Below, one piece after another: positions 35,199-44,532 of a DNA stretch of 64,000 nt. Below the pieces are notes generated by a model. The model worked only from the letters and a program-made list of their open reading frames with translations. It did not search any database and had not been told where the DNA came from. Source of the stretch: Eubacterium sp. AF36-5BH (GTDB lineage: Bacteria; Bacillota; Clostridia; Lachnospirales; Lachnospiraceae). Where the stretch lies: assembly GCF_003460505.1 (NCBI RefSeq), contig NZ_QTVG01000002.1, forward strand, positions 84,164 to 148,163, in the 5' to 3' direction. Position 1 is the stretch's first letter. The number at the start of each line of letters is the position of its first letter. Made by a program: the position numbers and the translations under genes.

Positions 35199-38100
35199 AT
35201 GAGAAAAAACGTACAAAAAGCTTTGAGCTTAGCACTTAGCATGTCAATGGTATGCAGTTTAATAGCGATTGATGGAAACTCTTACAAAAATATCGTAAGA
35301 GCTGATGAAATTATTGCTGCAGATGAAGGAAGTGGTAGCGGTGAAGTAGAACCGGAGATTGATTATTCTGATTTGATTAAGTCGGATTATAATTTGTTGA
35401 AAGGAGCAGGATATACTTACAGCAGCAAGGGGCAGGAAAATACAGACACTGCACTTACTAATGGAAGTCTTGATGGAGGCTTTTATAATTCAAAATGGGG
35501 AAAAGATGCAAATCAGAGAGTTACAATAACAACAGATGGAATTCAGGAAGTAAGTAATTTGAAGTCGTTTTTGATTTTCTTCAATAATGCGAATACATAC
35601 TGTAAGAAATTCAACATTCAGTTATCATTAGATGGTGAAAATTTTGAAACGGCATATGAATCAACAGATGATTTTACTGAAAAGGTAAATGAATTAACAG
35701 TTGACAAATCTAATTTGACAATAACACAGTTTAAGTATGTAAGAATTAATCTTTTAGACGGAAAGAAAGATTATGGTTATCAGATAAAGGAATTTGCTGC
35801 AATTGGTGAAGGAGAAAATAAAACTCCAAATACAGCAAATAGTTCTAGTGAGCTTGAAGAGGGATTACCTGTAGATGAATCTGAATTTTTAGCAACAGAC
35901 TATAATCTGACATATGGGGCTGAGTACACACAGACATCAGTTGGAAGTCAGAACTTTAAGGTTTTAACAGATGGTAATGTATCAGGTACAGAATTTGTTA
36001 ATACTGAAAGAAACGATGATGCGAAGGATCAGACTTTTGTAATTGATATTGGAAGAGAAATGAGTCAGAAAGTAAGCAACATTGATTACTTGCAGCTATA
36101 TAACGTTAATGATACTACAAATGTAACAGATTTTGAAGTATCAATATCATTAGACGGAGAAAATTACCAGACAATAGGAAAATATTCAGGTGTAGAATGG
36201 GAACAGACACATTATAACGTGGATTTATCAGAGGTTACACTTGAAGATTTCAGATATGTTAAATTACATTTAATAAATGGTAATACAGGATATGGATACC
36301 AGATTAGAGAATTTGCTGTAATGGGCAAAGATAAAGCATATTATCCGGAAGTAAAGGATCAGACATCATTAGTTTCATCAAGTGATAAAAATCTTGCATT
36401 AAATAAGACAGTATATGTGTCATCCACAGGTGAAAATGAAGGAACAGATCCTACAGTTCTTACAAATGGCAATGCAGATGCATTTTGGTCATCACTATGG
36501 GATGCAACAAGAACATTCGAATATGTTGTAATTGATTTGGGAAAAGAAGTTGAACCATCATTACTTAGCAAAGTACTTGTTAATTTCCAAAATAAAGTTA
36601 CATACTGTAAGGATTATACAGTATCAGTATCAAAAGAATTTGATGAAGAAAATCCGGATGAAGGATTCGTTAAAATAGGAGAAACAAAGTCTATAGCTTG
36701 GGAAGTTTTACAGCATTTTGCAGATCCGAACGGATATGTTGTAACAAACTTATATGATTTACCAACAGAACCAATTAGATATGTAAAAGTTTATATGAAT
36801 GGACATGCTGCTTATGGCTTCCAGATTAAGGAAATTGCCGTAATTCAGAAGACGGATATTACAGATGCAACAGTTGATGTAACATTAGATGATGAATTGA
36901 AGGCAACAGTTAGTGCAAAATATAGTGGAACAGAATTAGTTGAAGGAACAGATTATACAGTTGAACAGACAACAACAGCTGAAGGTATAGAAGTTAAGTT
37001 GAATGGTATAGGAGACTTTGGTGGTTCTGTTACAAAAACTATTAAAGCAGAGGATATTGCTGTTAGTGAAGCTAAGAACTTAACAGTAGAAGCAATAGAA
37101 GCAAATACTTTAAAGGTTTCATTTGAAGGAAGCAATTTACCAAAAGAATTTGCTCAGGTATATGACATTTATGTGGGAGACAAGTTAGTAGCAGAAAATA
37201 AAGAACCGGGTGAATACACATTTGATAAAATTAATGCTGGTAATGTTACAGTTAAGGTTGTAGCAAAACGTGGTGAAGTTTCATCTGAAGGTGTATCACA
37301 GGAAACTAAAATTTCAGGGATAGATATTTCAAAATTTGAATTATTTATTGGAGAGATTGGACATATATACAATGGAAAAGAACAGACAGTTCCAGTTACA
37401 GTAAAAAACGGTGATGAACAGCTTGAAGAAGGAACAGCATATGAAGTAAAATACGAAGATAATGTAAATGCGGGAACTGCAAAAGTTATCGTTAATGGTA
37501 TAGGATTATATGAAGGTAAGCTTGAAGGAGAGTTTACTATTGCACAGGCAAATATTGAAGATGATATTATAAAGAAAGATTTTTCAAATTTAGCAGAAAG
37601 TTACGAATATAAGGTGGCAGACATCCAGCCTCAGATTAAGATGAGTCAGGGTGATGTTTACTTATCAGCAATGAAGGATTACGAAATTGTTTATTCAGAT
37701 AATATGAATCCTGGTACAGTAACAATGACAATAAAGGGTATTGGAAACTACGCAGGAACAATTGAAAAGACATTCGTTATTACTAAGAGAAAACTTGCTA
37801 ACACAACTATTAAGACATCATTTGATGCTAACAAGCAGTTAAATGTATTAGTTCAGGTACCTGATAATGGACGTGCATTAACAAAAGATAAGGATTATAA
37901 ATATACAGTAGCTACAGATGCAACAGGTAATATCACAATTACAATTACAGGAATTGGTGAAAATTGTGAAGGTACAGTTGTTAAAACAATTGCAGCTAAG
38001 GATAACCCTAACAGACCAACTCAGAAGCCAACAACAACAAAGATTAAAGTGGCAAAGGTTTCACCTAAGGCTAAGAATGTTAAGGGTAAGAAGATTAAGT

Positions 38101-38327
38101 TGTCATGGAAGAAGATTAAAGGTGTAAAGGGCTACCAGGTTCGTTACGCTTTAAGCAAAGGCAAACTTAAAAAGGCAAAGATTAAAGCTTGTAAGAAGAA
38201 TTCTTATGTAATTAAGAAACTTAAAAATAAAAAATATTTTGTTCAGGTTAGAGCTTACAAAATAGTTGGAAAGAAAAAATACTATGGAGCATGGAGCAAA
38301 GTTAAAAGTGTTAAAGTAAAAAAATAA
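35199..38327 (+). CDS. Large secreted protein with discoidin-like and Ig-like domains
   Basis: A 1042-residue exported protein. Signal peptide at 1-36. Three similar ~150-residue domains of discoidin (F5/8 type C) character follow at ~60-205, ~230-390 and ~400-560, each ending in YGYQIKEF/YGFQIKEI-type strands and containing LTNG near its start. From ~560 to ~930 come Ig/MBG-like repeats (GIGDFGGSVTKTIKA, GIGLYEGKLEGEFTI, GIGNYAGTIEKTFVI, spaced about 90 residues). The C-terminal ~80 residues are a Lys-rich Fn3-like domain ending SVKVKK, like that of the 9.0-10.7 kb protein. A carbohydrate-binding or adhesion role is inferred. No catalytic domain is seen. Confidence 0.82.
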   Translation: MRKNVQKALSLALSMSMVCSLIAIDGNSYKNIVRADEIIAADEGSGSGEVEPEIDYSDLIKSDYNLLKGAGYTYSSKGQENTDTALTNGSLDGGFYNSKWGKDANQRVTITTDGIQEVSNLKSFLIFFNNANTYCKKFNIQLSLDGENFETAYESTDDFTEKVNELTVDKSNLTITQFKYVRINLLDGKKDYGYQIKEFAAIGEGENKTPNTANSSSELEEGLPVDESEFLATDYNLTYGAEYTQTSVGSQNFKVLTDGNVSGTEFVNTERNDDAKDQTFVIDIGREMSQKVSNIDYLQLYNVNDTTNVTDFEVSISLDGENYQTIGKYSGVEWEQTHYNVDLSEVTLEDFRYVKLHLINGNTGYGYQIREFAVMGKDKAYYPEVKDQTSLVSSSDKNLALNKTVYVSSTGENEGTDPTVLTNGNADAFWSSLWDATRTFEYVVIDLGKEVEPSLLSKVLVNFQNKVTYCKDYTVSVSKEFDEENPDEGFVKIGETKSIAWEVLQHFADPNGYVVTNLYDLPTEPIRYVKVYMNGHAAYGFQIKEIAVIQKTDITDATVDVTLDDELKATVSAKYSGTELVEGTDYTVEQTTTAEGIEVKLNGIGDFGGSVTKTIKAEDIAVSEAKNLTVEAIEANTLKVSFEGSNLPKEFAQVYDIYVGDKLVAENKEPGEYTFDKINAGNVTVKVVAKRGEVSSEGVSQETKISGIDISKFELFIGEIGHIYNGKEQTVPVTVKNGDEQLEEGTAYEVKYEDNVNAGTAKVIVNGIGLYEGKLEGEFTIAQANIEDDIIKKDFSNLAESYEYKVADIQPQIKMSQGDVYLSAMKDYEIVYSDNMNPGTVTMTIKGIGNYAGTIEKTFVITKRKLANTTIKTSFDANKQLNVLVQVPDNGRALTKDKDYKYTVATDATGNITITITGIGENCEGTVVKTIAAKDNPNRPTQKPTTTKIKVAKVSPKAKNVKGKKIKLSWKKIKGVKGYQVRYALSKGKLKKAKIKACKKNSYVIKKLKNKKYFVQVRAYKIVGKKKYYGAWSKVKSVKVKK

Positions 38328-38348
38328 TGTCCTATTGTAGGATATAGT

Positions 38349-38397
38349 TAATAAAAGTGGAATGTAGATTAAAACGGTCTACATTTCACTTTTATTA
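38349..38397. terminator. 20-bp hairpin terminator after the discoidin protein
   Basis: TAATAAAAGTGGAATGTAGA pairs with TCTACATTTCACTTTTATTA (one G-U pair) around a 9-base loop. Only part of the stem supplies the T-run. Confidence 0.75.
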
Positions 38398-38409
38398 ATG
38401 ATTAAGTAA

Positions 38410-38418
38410 TGATATAAT
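38410..38418 (+). promoter_or_regulatory. Extended -10 promoter of the SecB-like gene
   Basis: TGA-TATAAT stands 28 bases before the start codon at 38446. No convincing -35 box. Confidence 0.45.
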
Positions 38419-38445
38419 TACAGGAAAAGAATAAGGAGGCATTAA

Positions 38446-38862
38446 ATGGGAGATTTAGTTTTTAATGGAATTAAAGTAGAAGAACTTGATTTAACAAATA
38501 AGATAGAAGGAGCTGTCTCTTTGGATATCAGCCAGAGAGCATCTTTTAATGTTAAATATACAAGGGATGATAAGAAGTGTGCAGCTACATTAACTATTGA
38601 TATGATGGATAAGAATCAACCAATGGATTTCAATTTCAAAATAAGTGCAGTGGCATTTTTTGACTGTGACCAGTTATCAGACAAAAAGGAAATTCATAAG
38701 AAAGCATACGATGAAATATTCCCACATGTAAGATCAATGGTAATTACATTTTTTGTAAATTCAGGTTTGCCACCAATTGCAATTCCTAAGGTAAAAATGG
38801 ACGATGCAAACATTAAAGTATCAGGAGAAGATAATTCAGAGGACGATAAAATTTATAGTTAA
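38446..38862 (+). CDS. SecB-like chaperone-fold protein
   Basis: A 138-residue soluble protein. The second half (KAYDEIFPHVRSMVITFFVN, SGLPPIAIPKVKMD) has the SecB pattern of a Phe-Pro before a long helix and then a Pro-rich loop. The first half has alternating strands ending in ISAVAFFDC. Firmicutes normally lack SecB for export; SecB-like proteins there are often linked to toxin-antitoxin systems or phage, but no toxin gene is adjacent. AAGGAGG precedes the ATG. The assignment rests on pattern only. Confidence 0.5.
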   Translation: MGDLVFNGIKVEELDLTNKIEGAVSLDISQRASFNVKYTRDDKKCAATLTIDMMDKNQPMDFNFKISAVAFFDCDQLSDKKEIHKKAYDEIFPHVRSMVITFFVNSGLPPIAIPKVKMDDANIKVSGEDNSEDDKIYS

Positions 38863-39452
38863 AAATGTTTTTTTTAGTTTTTTGGAAAATTAAAAAAACG
38901 TAAAAAATACAAAAAACATAAAAATTGTAACAAATGCTTATAAAAAAGCCCTTTTATTTCAAAAAATAAAAGGATAAATGTACATAATTAACAAAAAAAT
39001 ACATTAGATTTATAGGTTGTTGCAAAAAATGTTTTTAATTTTTAAACTATAAGTGTATTAGATTTTTAGGTAACATAATAATCTAAACCCTTTCAATTTT
39101 GTGGCGTTTCGGAGAATTCTGAAACGCCATTCCTGATTTGAGAAGCAATTTTTCTAAATGCTTATCTAATAGACAAAACATACAAAATAAAATCATATCT
39201 GAACAATTAGAAATAATAATTCCATAATATAAAAAGAACTAATCCTTTGGTTAATAATCAAAATTCTACAATCATTAATTATGCATTAAAAAGTATGTGC
39301 AGGAAAACAGCTGTTAATTAATAATGAAAAGTGTTAATATTAGTTTCGGCAGATAATAAATTATAGACAGCAGAAACGAATTAAGATAAGAGATTGAATT
39401 ACAAAGAACAGAAAAGAAAGATAAAGGATTGAATTATAGAGAAGAAAGTATT
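38863..39452. other. 590-base AT-rich gap with two hairpins
   Basis: The gap before sfsA holds no gene. It has a CCTTTTATTT/AAATAAAAGG hairpin (38950-38973), probably the terminator of the SecB-like gene, and a palindrome GGCGTTTC-N10-GAAACGCC (39103-39128) whose loop GGAGAATTCT is itself nearly palindromic. The rest is AT-rich without clear signals. Confidence 0.5.
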
Positions 39453-40148
39453 ATGGAATATAAAAAGATTGTAAAAGGAATTTTTAGGGAAAGACCCAAC
39501 AGGTTTATAGCGTATGTTGATGTAGAAGGAATGGATAATAATCCCCAGGTTGTTCATGTGAAAAATACAGGACGTTGCAAAGAACTTTTAGTTAATGGTG
39601 TAACTGTATATTTGGAGGAATCAGATAATCCCAATCGAAAAACAAAATATGATTTGGTTGTAGTTAGGAAAAATGAAAGAATAATAAATATGGATTCCCA
39701 AGCACCAAACAAAGTAGTACAGGAATGGCTAAATAAAAATGGCTTATATAAAAATACAAAACTTGTTGCTCCTGAGAAAAAATATGGAGAATCAAGGTTT
39801 GATTTTTATATTGAGGGAGATAATAAAAAAGCGTGGATGGAAGTAAAAGGTGTTACCCTTGAAAAAGATGGTGTAGTTTTATTTCCTGATGCACCAAGCA
39901 AAAGAGCGGTAAAGCATATAGAACATTTAATCAAAGCCAAGGAAGAGGGCTTTGACGCTTATATTATGTTTGTTGTGCAAATGGAAAACGTAAAATATTT
40001 TACACCTAACAAAGAGACTCATAAGGCTTTTGCAGAAGTACTGGTAAAGGCAGAAAGTAAAGGAGTTAAAATAATGGCGTATAACTGTGTGGTAACAGAA
40101 AAAGAACTTAAAATAAATAAACCTGTAGAGATAAAACTCAACAAATAA
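39453..40148 (+). CDS. sfsA: SfsA-family nuclease/DNA-binding protein
   Basis: A 231-residue protein of the sugar fermentation stimulation family, which has an OB-like N-terminal half and a PD-(D/E)XK-type nuclease-like half. Blocks: RPNRFIAYVDVEG, HVKNTGRCKELL, APNKVVQEWL, GESRFDFYIEG, WMEVKGVTLEKDGVVLFPDAPS and RAVKHIEHL. The Asp and the E-x-K pair fit the nuclease core. ATG at 39453 is chosen since GAAGAAAG precedes it at a workable distance and the family starts here. Followed directly by the structured repeats at 40147. Confidence 0.93.
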   Translation: MEYKKIVKGIFRERPNRFIAYVDVEGMDNNPQVVHVKNTGRCKELLVNGVTVYLEESDNPNRKTKYDLVVVRKNERIINMDSQAPNKVVQEWLNKNGLYKNTKLVAPEKKYGESRFDFYIEGDNKKAWMEVKGVTLEKDGVVLFPDAPSKRAVKHIEHLIKAKEEGFDAYIMFVVQMENVKYFTPNKETHKAFAEVLVKAESKGVKIMAYNCVVTEKELKINKPVEIKLNK

Positions 40149-40306
40149 TTACATGGATTGCTCCGTGCCGAGCACTCCCGCAATCCATACAAATATTCGC
40201 ATATGGGAAAGCTGACGCTTCCCTTTTATGCTCATATTTGGGCGTGTTCCAAAGTCCAGCTCACCTTTGTGCAAGCACAGGTGTGGACCTTGAGAAATGT
40301 ATTTTT
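40147..40306. repeat. Structured repeat family, copy R1 (minus orientation)
   Basis: First of two ~160-bp units in direct tandem. Contains GGATTGC/GCAATCC enclosing GTGC-cga-GCAC, a GGGAAAGCTGACGCTTCCC hairpin, the ATGAGCATAAAAG and ATATGCGAAT blocks (on the minus strand), GGGCGTGT, and a GTCCAGCTCACC/GGTG..GGAC stem with the conserved apex TGTGCAAGCACA. Here the outer stem is partly lost. Confidence 0.8.
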
Positions 40307-40465
40307 AATTACATGGATTGCTCCGTGCAGAGCACTCTCGCAATTCATACAAATATTCGCATATGGGAAAGCTGACGCTTCTCTTTTATGCTCATATTTG
40401 GGCGTGTTCCAAAGTCCAGCTCACCTTTGTGCAAGCACAGGTGAGCTGGACCTTGGAACACTGTA
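40307..40465. repeat. Structured repeat family, copy R2 (minus orientation)
   Basis: Second unit, period 160. Its distal hairpin is nearly perfect: 40406-40426 pairs with 40439-40459 (20 of 21 positions), with the conserved apex GTGCAAGCAC. Differences from R1 fall mainly in loops (CGA versus AGA in the small GTGC/GCAC hairpin) or become G-U pairs. Confidence 0.8.
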
Positions 40466-40509
40466 ATTAAAAAAGTAGTCGAAAAAACAAAAAAATACGG
40501 TCAATCTTA

Positions 40510-40539
40510 TTGACTAAAGGAATTAAAAAGTGATATAAT
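40510..40539 (+). promoter_or_regulatory. Promoter of the P-loop kinase gene
   Basis: TTGACT, 18-base spacer ending in TGA, TATAAT (extended -10), 64 bases before the start codon at 40603. Confidence 0.65.
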
Positions 40540-40602
40540 CACGAGAAATTCGGGTTTATTTGAAACGATTTAATATTTTTATATAGAAGAGGTAGATATA
40601 TT

Positions 40603-41175
40603 ATGAAGAAAATGATTTTAGTAACATCACCACCAGCATGTGGAAAAACATTTGTAACAAAGAAGTTAGCAAAGGCTATGCCTAACTGTGTTTACCTTGA
40701 TAAAGATTCACTTATTGTTTTATCAAAGCAGATTTTTGTTGTGGCAAATGAAGAATACAATAGAAGTTCAGATTTCTTTGAAGCAAACATCAGAAATTAT
40801 GAATATGATGCAATCATGGAAATCGCAAGAGAAGCTTTAGAATACAATGATACGGTATTCATTAATTCTCCATTCACAAGAGAAGTTAGAACACCCGGTT
40901 ATATGGAAAATCTTAGAAACGAACTTTTAAAGATTGGAGCTGAATTAGTTGTTGTTTGGGTTCATTGCGACAAGGAAGTTTGTAAGGAAAGAATGATTAA
41001 ACGTAACTCTGACAGAGATACATGGAAGATTGAACATTGGGATGAATATATTAGCAGACAGAACTTTACAGTTCCTGAAGGAATTAAGAATTTATTCTTA
41101 TTCGATAATTCATCAGATGATTCATTCAAGAAGTCATTAGATGAAGCTGTTGAATATTTCAAAAATTTAAAATAA
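40603..41175 (+). CDS. Small P-loop kinase (AAA_33/zeta-toxin-like fold)
   Basis: A 190-residue P-loop protein with Walker A TSPPACGKT, a presumed catalytic Asp in VYLDKDSL, and a lid region with VHCDKEVCKERMIKRNSDRD. Length and motifs match small-molecule kinases of the AAA_33 group; zeta toxins share the fold but are larger and paired with an antitoxin, which is absent. GAAGAGG lies upstream. It is monocistronic with its own promoter and terminator. Substrate unknown. Confidence 0.8.
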   Translation: MKKMILVTSPPACGKTFVTKKLAKAMPNCVYLDKDSLIVLSKQIFVVANEEYNRSSDFFEANIRNYEYDAIMEIAREALEYNDTVFINSPFTREVRTPGYMENLRNELLKIGAELVVVWVHCDKEVCKERMIKRNSDRDTWKIEHWDEYISRQNFTVPEGIKNLFLFDNSSDDSFKKSLDEAVEYFKNLK

Positions 41176-41203
41176 AGCATAAAAAAATATTAAGTATATT
41201 TAG

Positions 41204-41296
41204 AAAAAGACTTTCACGGAACTTGAATTATTCCTAAAAAGTTAGGTTTTAAAACCTGACAATAAATAGGTGATTCGGTTAAGGGAAGTCTTTTTT
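41204..41296 (+). terminator. Long hairpin terminator or structured 3' region
   Basis: AAAAAGACTT (41204-41213) pairs with AAGTCTTTTT (41286-41295), ending in a T-run. The 72-base interior contains an AGGTTTTAAAACCT palindrome and could fold further, which is more than a plain terminator needs. A second hairpin AGGAAAATC/GATTTTCT follows at about 41303-41325. Confidence 0.55.
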
Positions 41297-41451
41297 CGTA
41301 ACAGGAAAATCTTTTAGGATTTTCTATTACATAAAAAATATTGCGTTATGGATTATTATAAAATCCATAAGTTGATGTACTTGCTTATAGGCAAAAAAAG
41401 CATTATAATAAATTAGATTTATGTCAATAATTGTTAAAGAGGAGAAATAAA

Positions 41452-42909
41452 ATGTCAAAAGTAAGAACAAGATTTGCACCTAGTCCAACAGGTAGAATGC
41501 ATGTAGGAAATTTAAGAACAGCTTTATACGAATTTTTAATTGCAAAACATGCAGGTGGCGATTTTATTTTAAGAATAGAAGATACAGATAGAGAACGTTA
41601 TGTGGAAGGTGCTGTGGATATTATATACAGAACACTTGAAGCAACAGGACTTGTACATGATGAAGGTCCTGACAAGGACAAGGGATATGGACCTTATATT
41701 CAGAGTGAACGTCAGGCGTCAGGTTTATATCTTGAATATGCAAAGAAATTAATTGAGTCAGGAGATGCATATTACTGTTTCTGTGATAAGGAAAGATTGG
41801 CTACACTTAAAACTTCTGTAGGGGAAGACGGAAAAGAAATTACAATGTACGACAAGCATTGTTTACATCTTTCACAAGAAGAAATACAGGCTAATTTAGA
41901 TGCTGGAAAACCTTATGTTATCAGAATGAACATGCCAACAGAAGGAACAACAACTTTTGTTGATGAATTGTATGGAGAAATTACAGTAGAAAACAAAGAG
42001 TTGGATGACATGATTTTAATTAAGTCAGATGGCTATCCAACATACAATTTTGCAAATGTTATAGATGATCATTTACAGGAAATCACTCATGTAGTAAGAG
42101 GTAATGAATATATTTCATCTTCACCAAAGTACCAGAGACTTTATGAAGCATTTGGCTGGGAAGCACCTAAATATGTACATTTGCCACTTATTACAGATGA
42201 AAATCATAAGAAATTAAGCAAACGTTCAGGTCATTCATCATACGAAGATTTAGTTGAACAGGGATTTTTACCTGAAGCAATTGTAAACTATATTGCACTT
42301 TTAGGTTGGAGTCCGGAAGACAATCAGGAAATATTTTCACTTGATGAATTAATTAAGAATTTTGATTATCACAAGGTTAATAAGAGCCCTTCAGTTTTCG
42401 ATATTACAAAGTTAAAATGGATGAATGGAGAATACATTAAGGCTATGGACAATGAGAAGTTCTATGAAATGGCAAGACCATACGTTAAGGAAGTTATCAA
42501 GAAAGATTTGAACCTTGAAACAATAATGGATATGGTCAAAACAAGAATTGAAACATTCCCTGAAATTGGAGACATGATTGACTTCTTCCAGGAACTTCCT
42601 GAATATAGTCCTGAAATGTATACACACAAGAAAATGAAGACTAATTCTGAAAATTCTTTAGAAATTTTAAAGGAATTACTTCCAATATTAGAGGAAACAG
42701 ATGATTATTCAGTACAGGGATTACACGATACTGTATTTGAATATATTAAGAAAAAAGAAATTAAAAATGGTCAGGCTTTATGGCCACTTCGTACTGCAGT
42801 ATCAGGTAAGCAGATGACACCGGCAGGAGCTTTCGAAATTATGGAAGTAATTGGAAAAGAAGAGTCATTAGAAAGAATTAAAAAAGGTATTGAATTATTA
42901 TCAGAATAA
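41452..42909 (+). CDS. gltX: Glutamyl-tRNA synthetase
   Basis: A 485-residue class I synthetase charging tRNA-Glu. HIGH motif region [34 protein letters not shown], and the KMSKS-type loop [11 protein letters not shown]. The C-terminal helical anticodon-binding part is full length. The ATG at 41452 fits AGAGGAG at 8 bases. Whether it also charges tRNA-Gln cannot be told from motifs. Terminator at 42937. Confidence 0.96.
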   Translation: MSKVRTRFAPSPTGRMHVGNLRTALYEFLIAKHAGGDFILRIEDTDRERYVEGAVDIIYRTLEATGLVHDEGPDKDKGYGPYIQSERQASGLYLEYAKKLIESGDAYYCFCDKERLATLKTSVGEDGKEITMYDKHCLHLSQEEIQANLDAGKPYVIRMNMPTEGTTTFVDELYGEITVENKELDDMILIKSDGYPTYNFANVIDDHLQEITHVVRGNEYISSSPKYQRLYEAFGWEAPKYVHLPLITDENHKKLSKRSGHSSYEDLVEQGFLPEAIVNYIALLGWSPEDNQEIFSLDELIKNFDYHKVNKSPSVFDITKLKWMNGEYIKAMDNEKFYEMARPYVKEVIKKDLNLETIMDMVKTRIETFPEIGDMIDFFQELPEYSPEMYTHKKMKTNSENSLEILKELLPILEETDDYSVQGLHDTVFEYIKKKEIKNGQALWPLRTAVSGKQMTPAGAFEIMEVIGKEESLERIKKGIELLSE

Positions 42910-42936
42910 TTATCAAAATAATTCAAGGAAGATTAT

Positions 42937-42969
42937 AAAAAGTCCGGCTGTTTGTCAGTCGGACTTTTT
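42937..42969 (+). terminator. Terminator after gltX
   Basis: AAAAAGTCCGGCTG / CAGTCGGACTTTTT with a 5-base loop and T-run. Confidence 0.92.
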
Positions 42970-43008
42970 GTGTAATAAGAAATCCTTTTGAAAGGTTCAG
43001 GTTAAAAT

Positions 43009-44481
43009 ATGGAAAATACAGTTACTAAGAAAAATATAAATAAAAATTGGCTTGAAATGATAATATTAATATCGCTTTTTAATTTTTTGTTTTTAGGAAG
43101 TGAATACCTTTTTGATAACATGATTGCTAAAGTGGCAAATCCAAGTAAAGTTGTAATAGCACAAAGTTATGTTTTAGGTGCAAGCGTAGTGGGATTTGTT
43201 TTGTATCCAATAATAAAGAAAATATTAGATAATAAAACAGGTATTAAAAACACTAAAAATATAGCGGTTAGTTTAGCGATTGTATTAGGTTGTTTTTGTG
43301 TTTGGAAATTTTCACACAGTGATTCTTATAATGTTATATTAATGTGCGGCTGCCTTCTTTTTATTATACTTGGAGCTTTTGGAAGCACGGTTTTTTATTT
43401 TACGGCAATTAATTACGGTAACAGCAAATATTTAGGAAAAACAATAGGCTTTGCTTACGGTTTTGGACTTTTGATACAGTTTGTAAGCAATAATTTAATA
43501 AAATCAAATAATCTGGAAAGTGTTTCGATAGTTGTATTATGGGTTGCAGCAATCATAATAGTGCAAAAAATTTCAGGGAAAAGTAATAGTGATGACAGAT
43601 GTGATAATGCAGTCAAAGAAAAGGGTGGTTTAAAAAACAATTATGTAATGGTAATTCTTTTAATTGCAATTGTTGTATTAATGGCAAATGTTTTTACAAC
43701 CCTTGATAATGTTGTGACTTTATTCCATGCAGATGGTACTTTTGATGTAGGTCAATATCCGCGATTATTTTTAGCCGTAAGTGGAATTGCAGCTGGTATA
43801 CTTTTCGACATAAAAAAAGGCAGATTCATGTACATAATAATGTATTGCATAACTCTTTTGTCAACAATATGTATTTTGACAATTGTATCCGGCGGGGCGT
43901 TTTTAACAGGCCTGGTTGTTTTCTATTTGTCAGCTGGGTTCTTTGCTGTGTTTTTTACAACAGCATTTGTGAAAATATCTCTTAAAATGGAAAATACACG
44001 CCTTTGGGCAGGTATGGGAAGAGCAGTAAATAATTTGATGGCTGTGCTAATGGGGAGTTGGTCTTTGAAACTATATTCAACAGAAAATGTTTTACTGATT
44101 ACCGTATTATCGTTAGTTTTGTTTGTGGCAATTAGTGTATTAATATTTTTGTACACAATGAAAAATATACAAATCAACAGAGCTGAAATAATAGAAAATA
44201 ACTGGGACAATCTAACAAACAGTGAAAAAGAAACTAACAGCACAAACGAAACTGACAAATTACAAATGTTTTCGGAGAATTTTTCTTTAACCAAAAGAGA
44301 AAAGGAAGTGTTAGAAGCTTTACTTAATTCTGACGATAGTGTTCAGAATATTGCAGCCGGGTTATATATTTCAAGAGCTGCTTTATACAGACATATTTCA
44401 AATATAAATAAAAAAACAGATACCAATTCAAGAGTAGGTTTAATTAAATTTTACTATACGTGGACTGAAAACACTATTTAA
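43009..44481 (+). CDS. Membrane-anchored LuxR-type regulator
   Basis: A 490-residue protein. About twelve hydrophobic helices fill residues ~15-385 in a transporter-like arrangement, followed by a hydrophilic linker and a C-terminal LuxR helix-turn-helix (LTKREKEVLEALLNSDDSVQ, NIAAGLYISRAALYRHISN). Proteins of this build occur in Lachnospiraceae and Actinobacteria and are thought to sense a small molecule at the membrane. AAAGGTTCAGG lies before the ATG. The targets are unknown; it stands next to the helicase gene with a complementary inverted repeat between. Confidence 0.88.
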   Translation: MENTVTKKNINKNWLEMIILISLFNFLFLGSEYLFDNMIAKVANPSKVVIAQSYVLGASVVGFVLYPIIKKILDNKTGIKNTKNIAVSLAIVLGCFCVWKFSHSDSYNVILMCGCLLFIILGAFGSTVFYFTAINYGNSKYLGKTIGFAYGFGLLIQFVSNNLIKSNNLESVSIVVLWVAAIIIVQKISGKSNSDDRCDNAVKEKGGLKNNYVMVILLIAIVVLMANVFTTLDNVVTLFHADGTFDVGQYPRLFLAVSGIAAGILFDIKKGRFMYIIMYCITLLSTICILTIVSGGAFLTGLVVFYLSAGFFAVFFTTAFVKISLKMENTRLWAGMGRAVNNLMAVLMGSWSLKLYSTENVLLITVLSLVLFVAISVLIFLYTMKNIQINRAEIIENNWDNLTNSEKETNSTNETDKLQMFSENFSLTKREKEVLEALLNSDDSVQNIAAGLYISRAALYRHISNINKKTDTNSRVGLIKFYYTWTENTI

Positions 44482-44531
44482 AACACATCCAATATGTGAT
44501 AATATATAAAGGGACATATTGGAAAGGTGTT
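44482..44531 (+). promoter_or_regulatory. Inverted repeat enclosing the helicase ribosome site
   Basis: CCAATATGT pairs with ACATATTGG, extended by AACAC/GTGTT, around a 16-base AT loop. The right arm contains GGAAAGG, the presumed Shine-Dalgarno site of the helicase gene, so folding could hide it. It could also serve as terminator of the LuxR gene; there is no T-run. Confidence 0.4.
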
Positions 44532-44532
44532 T

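Noticed and set aside
40158..40466. 102-codon open frame across the R1/R2 repeats
   Set aside because: It lies entirely in the structured repeats, repeats itself, has no ribosome site and no protein-like composition.
40603..41175. Zeta toxin of a toxin-antitoxin pair
   Set aside because: The P-loop fold fits, but no epsilon-like antitoxin gene is adjacent, and the gene is monocistronic.
41204..41296. Riboswitch before gltX
   Set aside because: The segment ends in a T-run more than 150 bases before gltX, lies directly behind the kinase gene and shows no motif of a known class; a terminator is the simpler reading.
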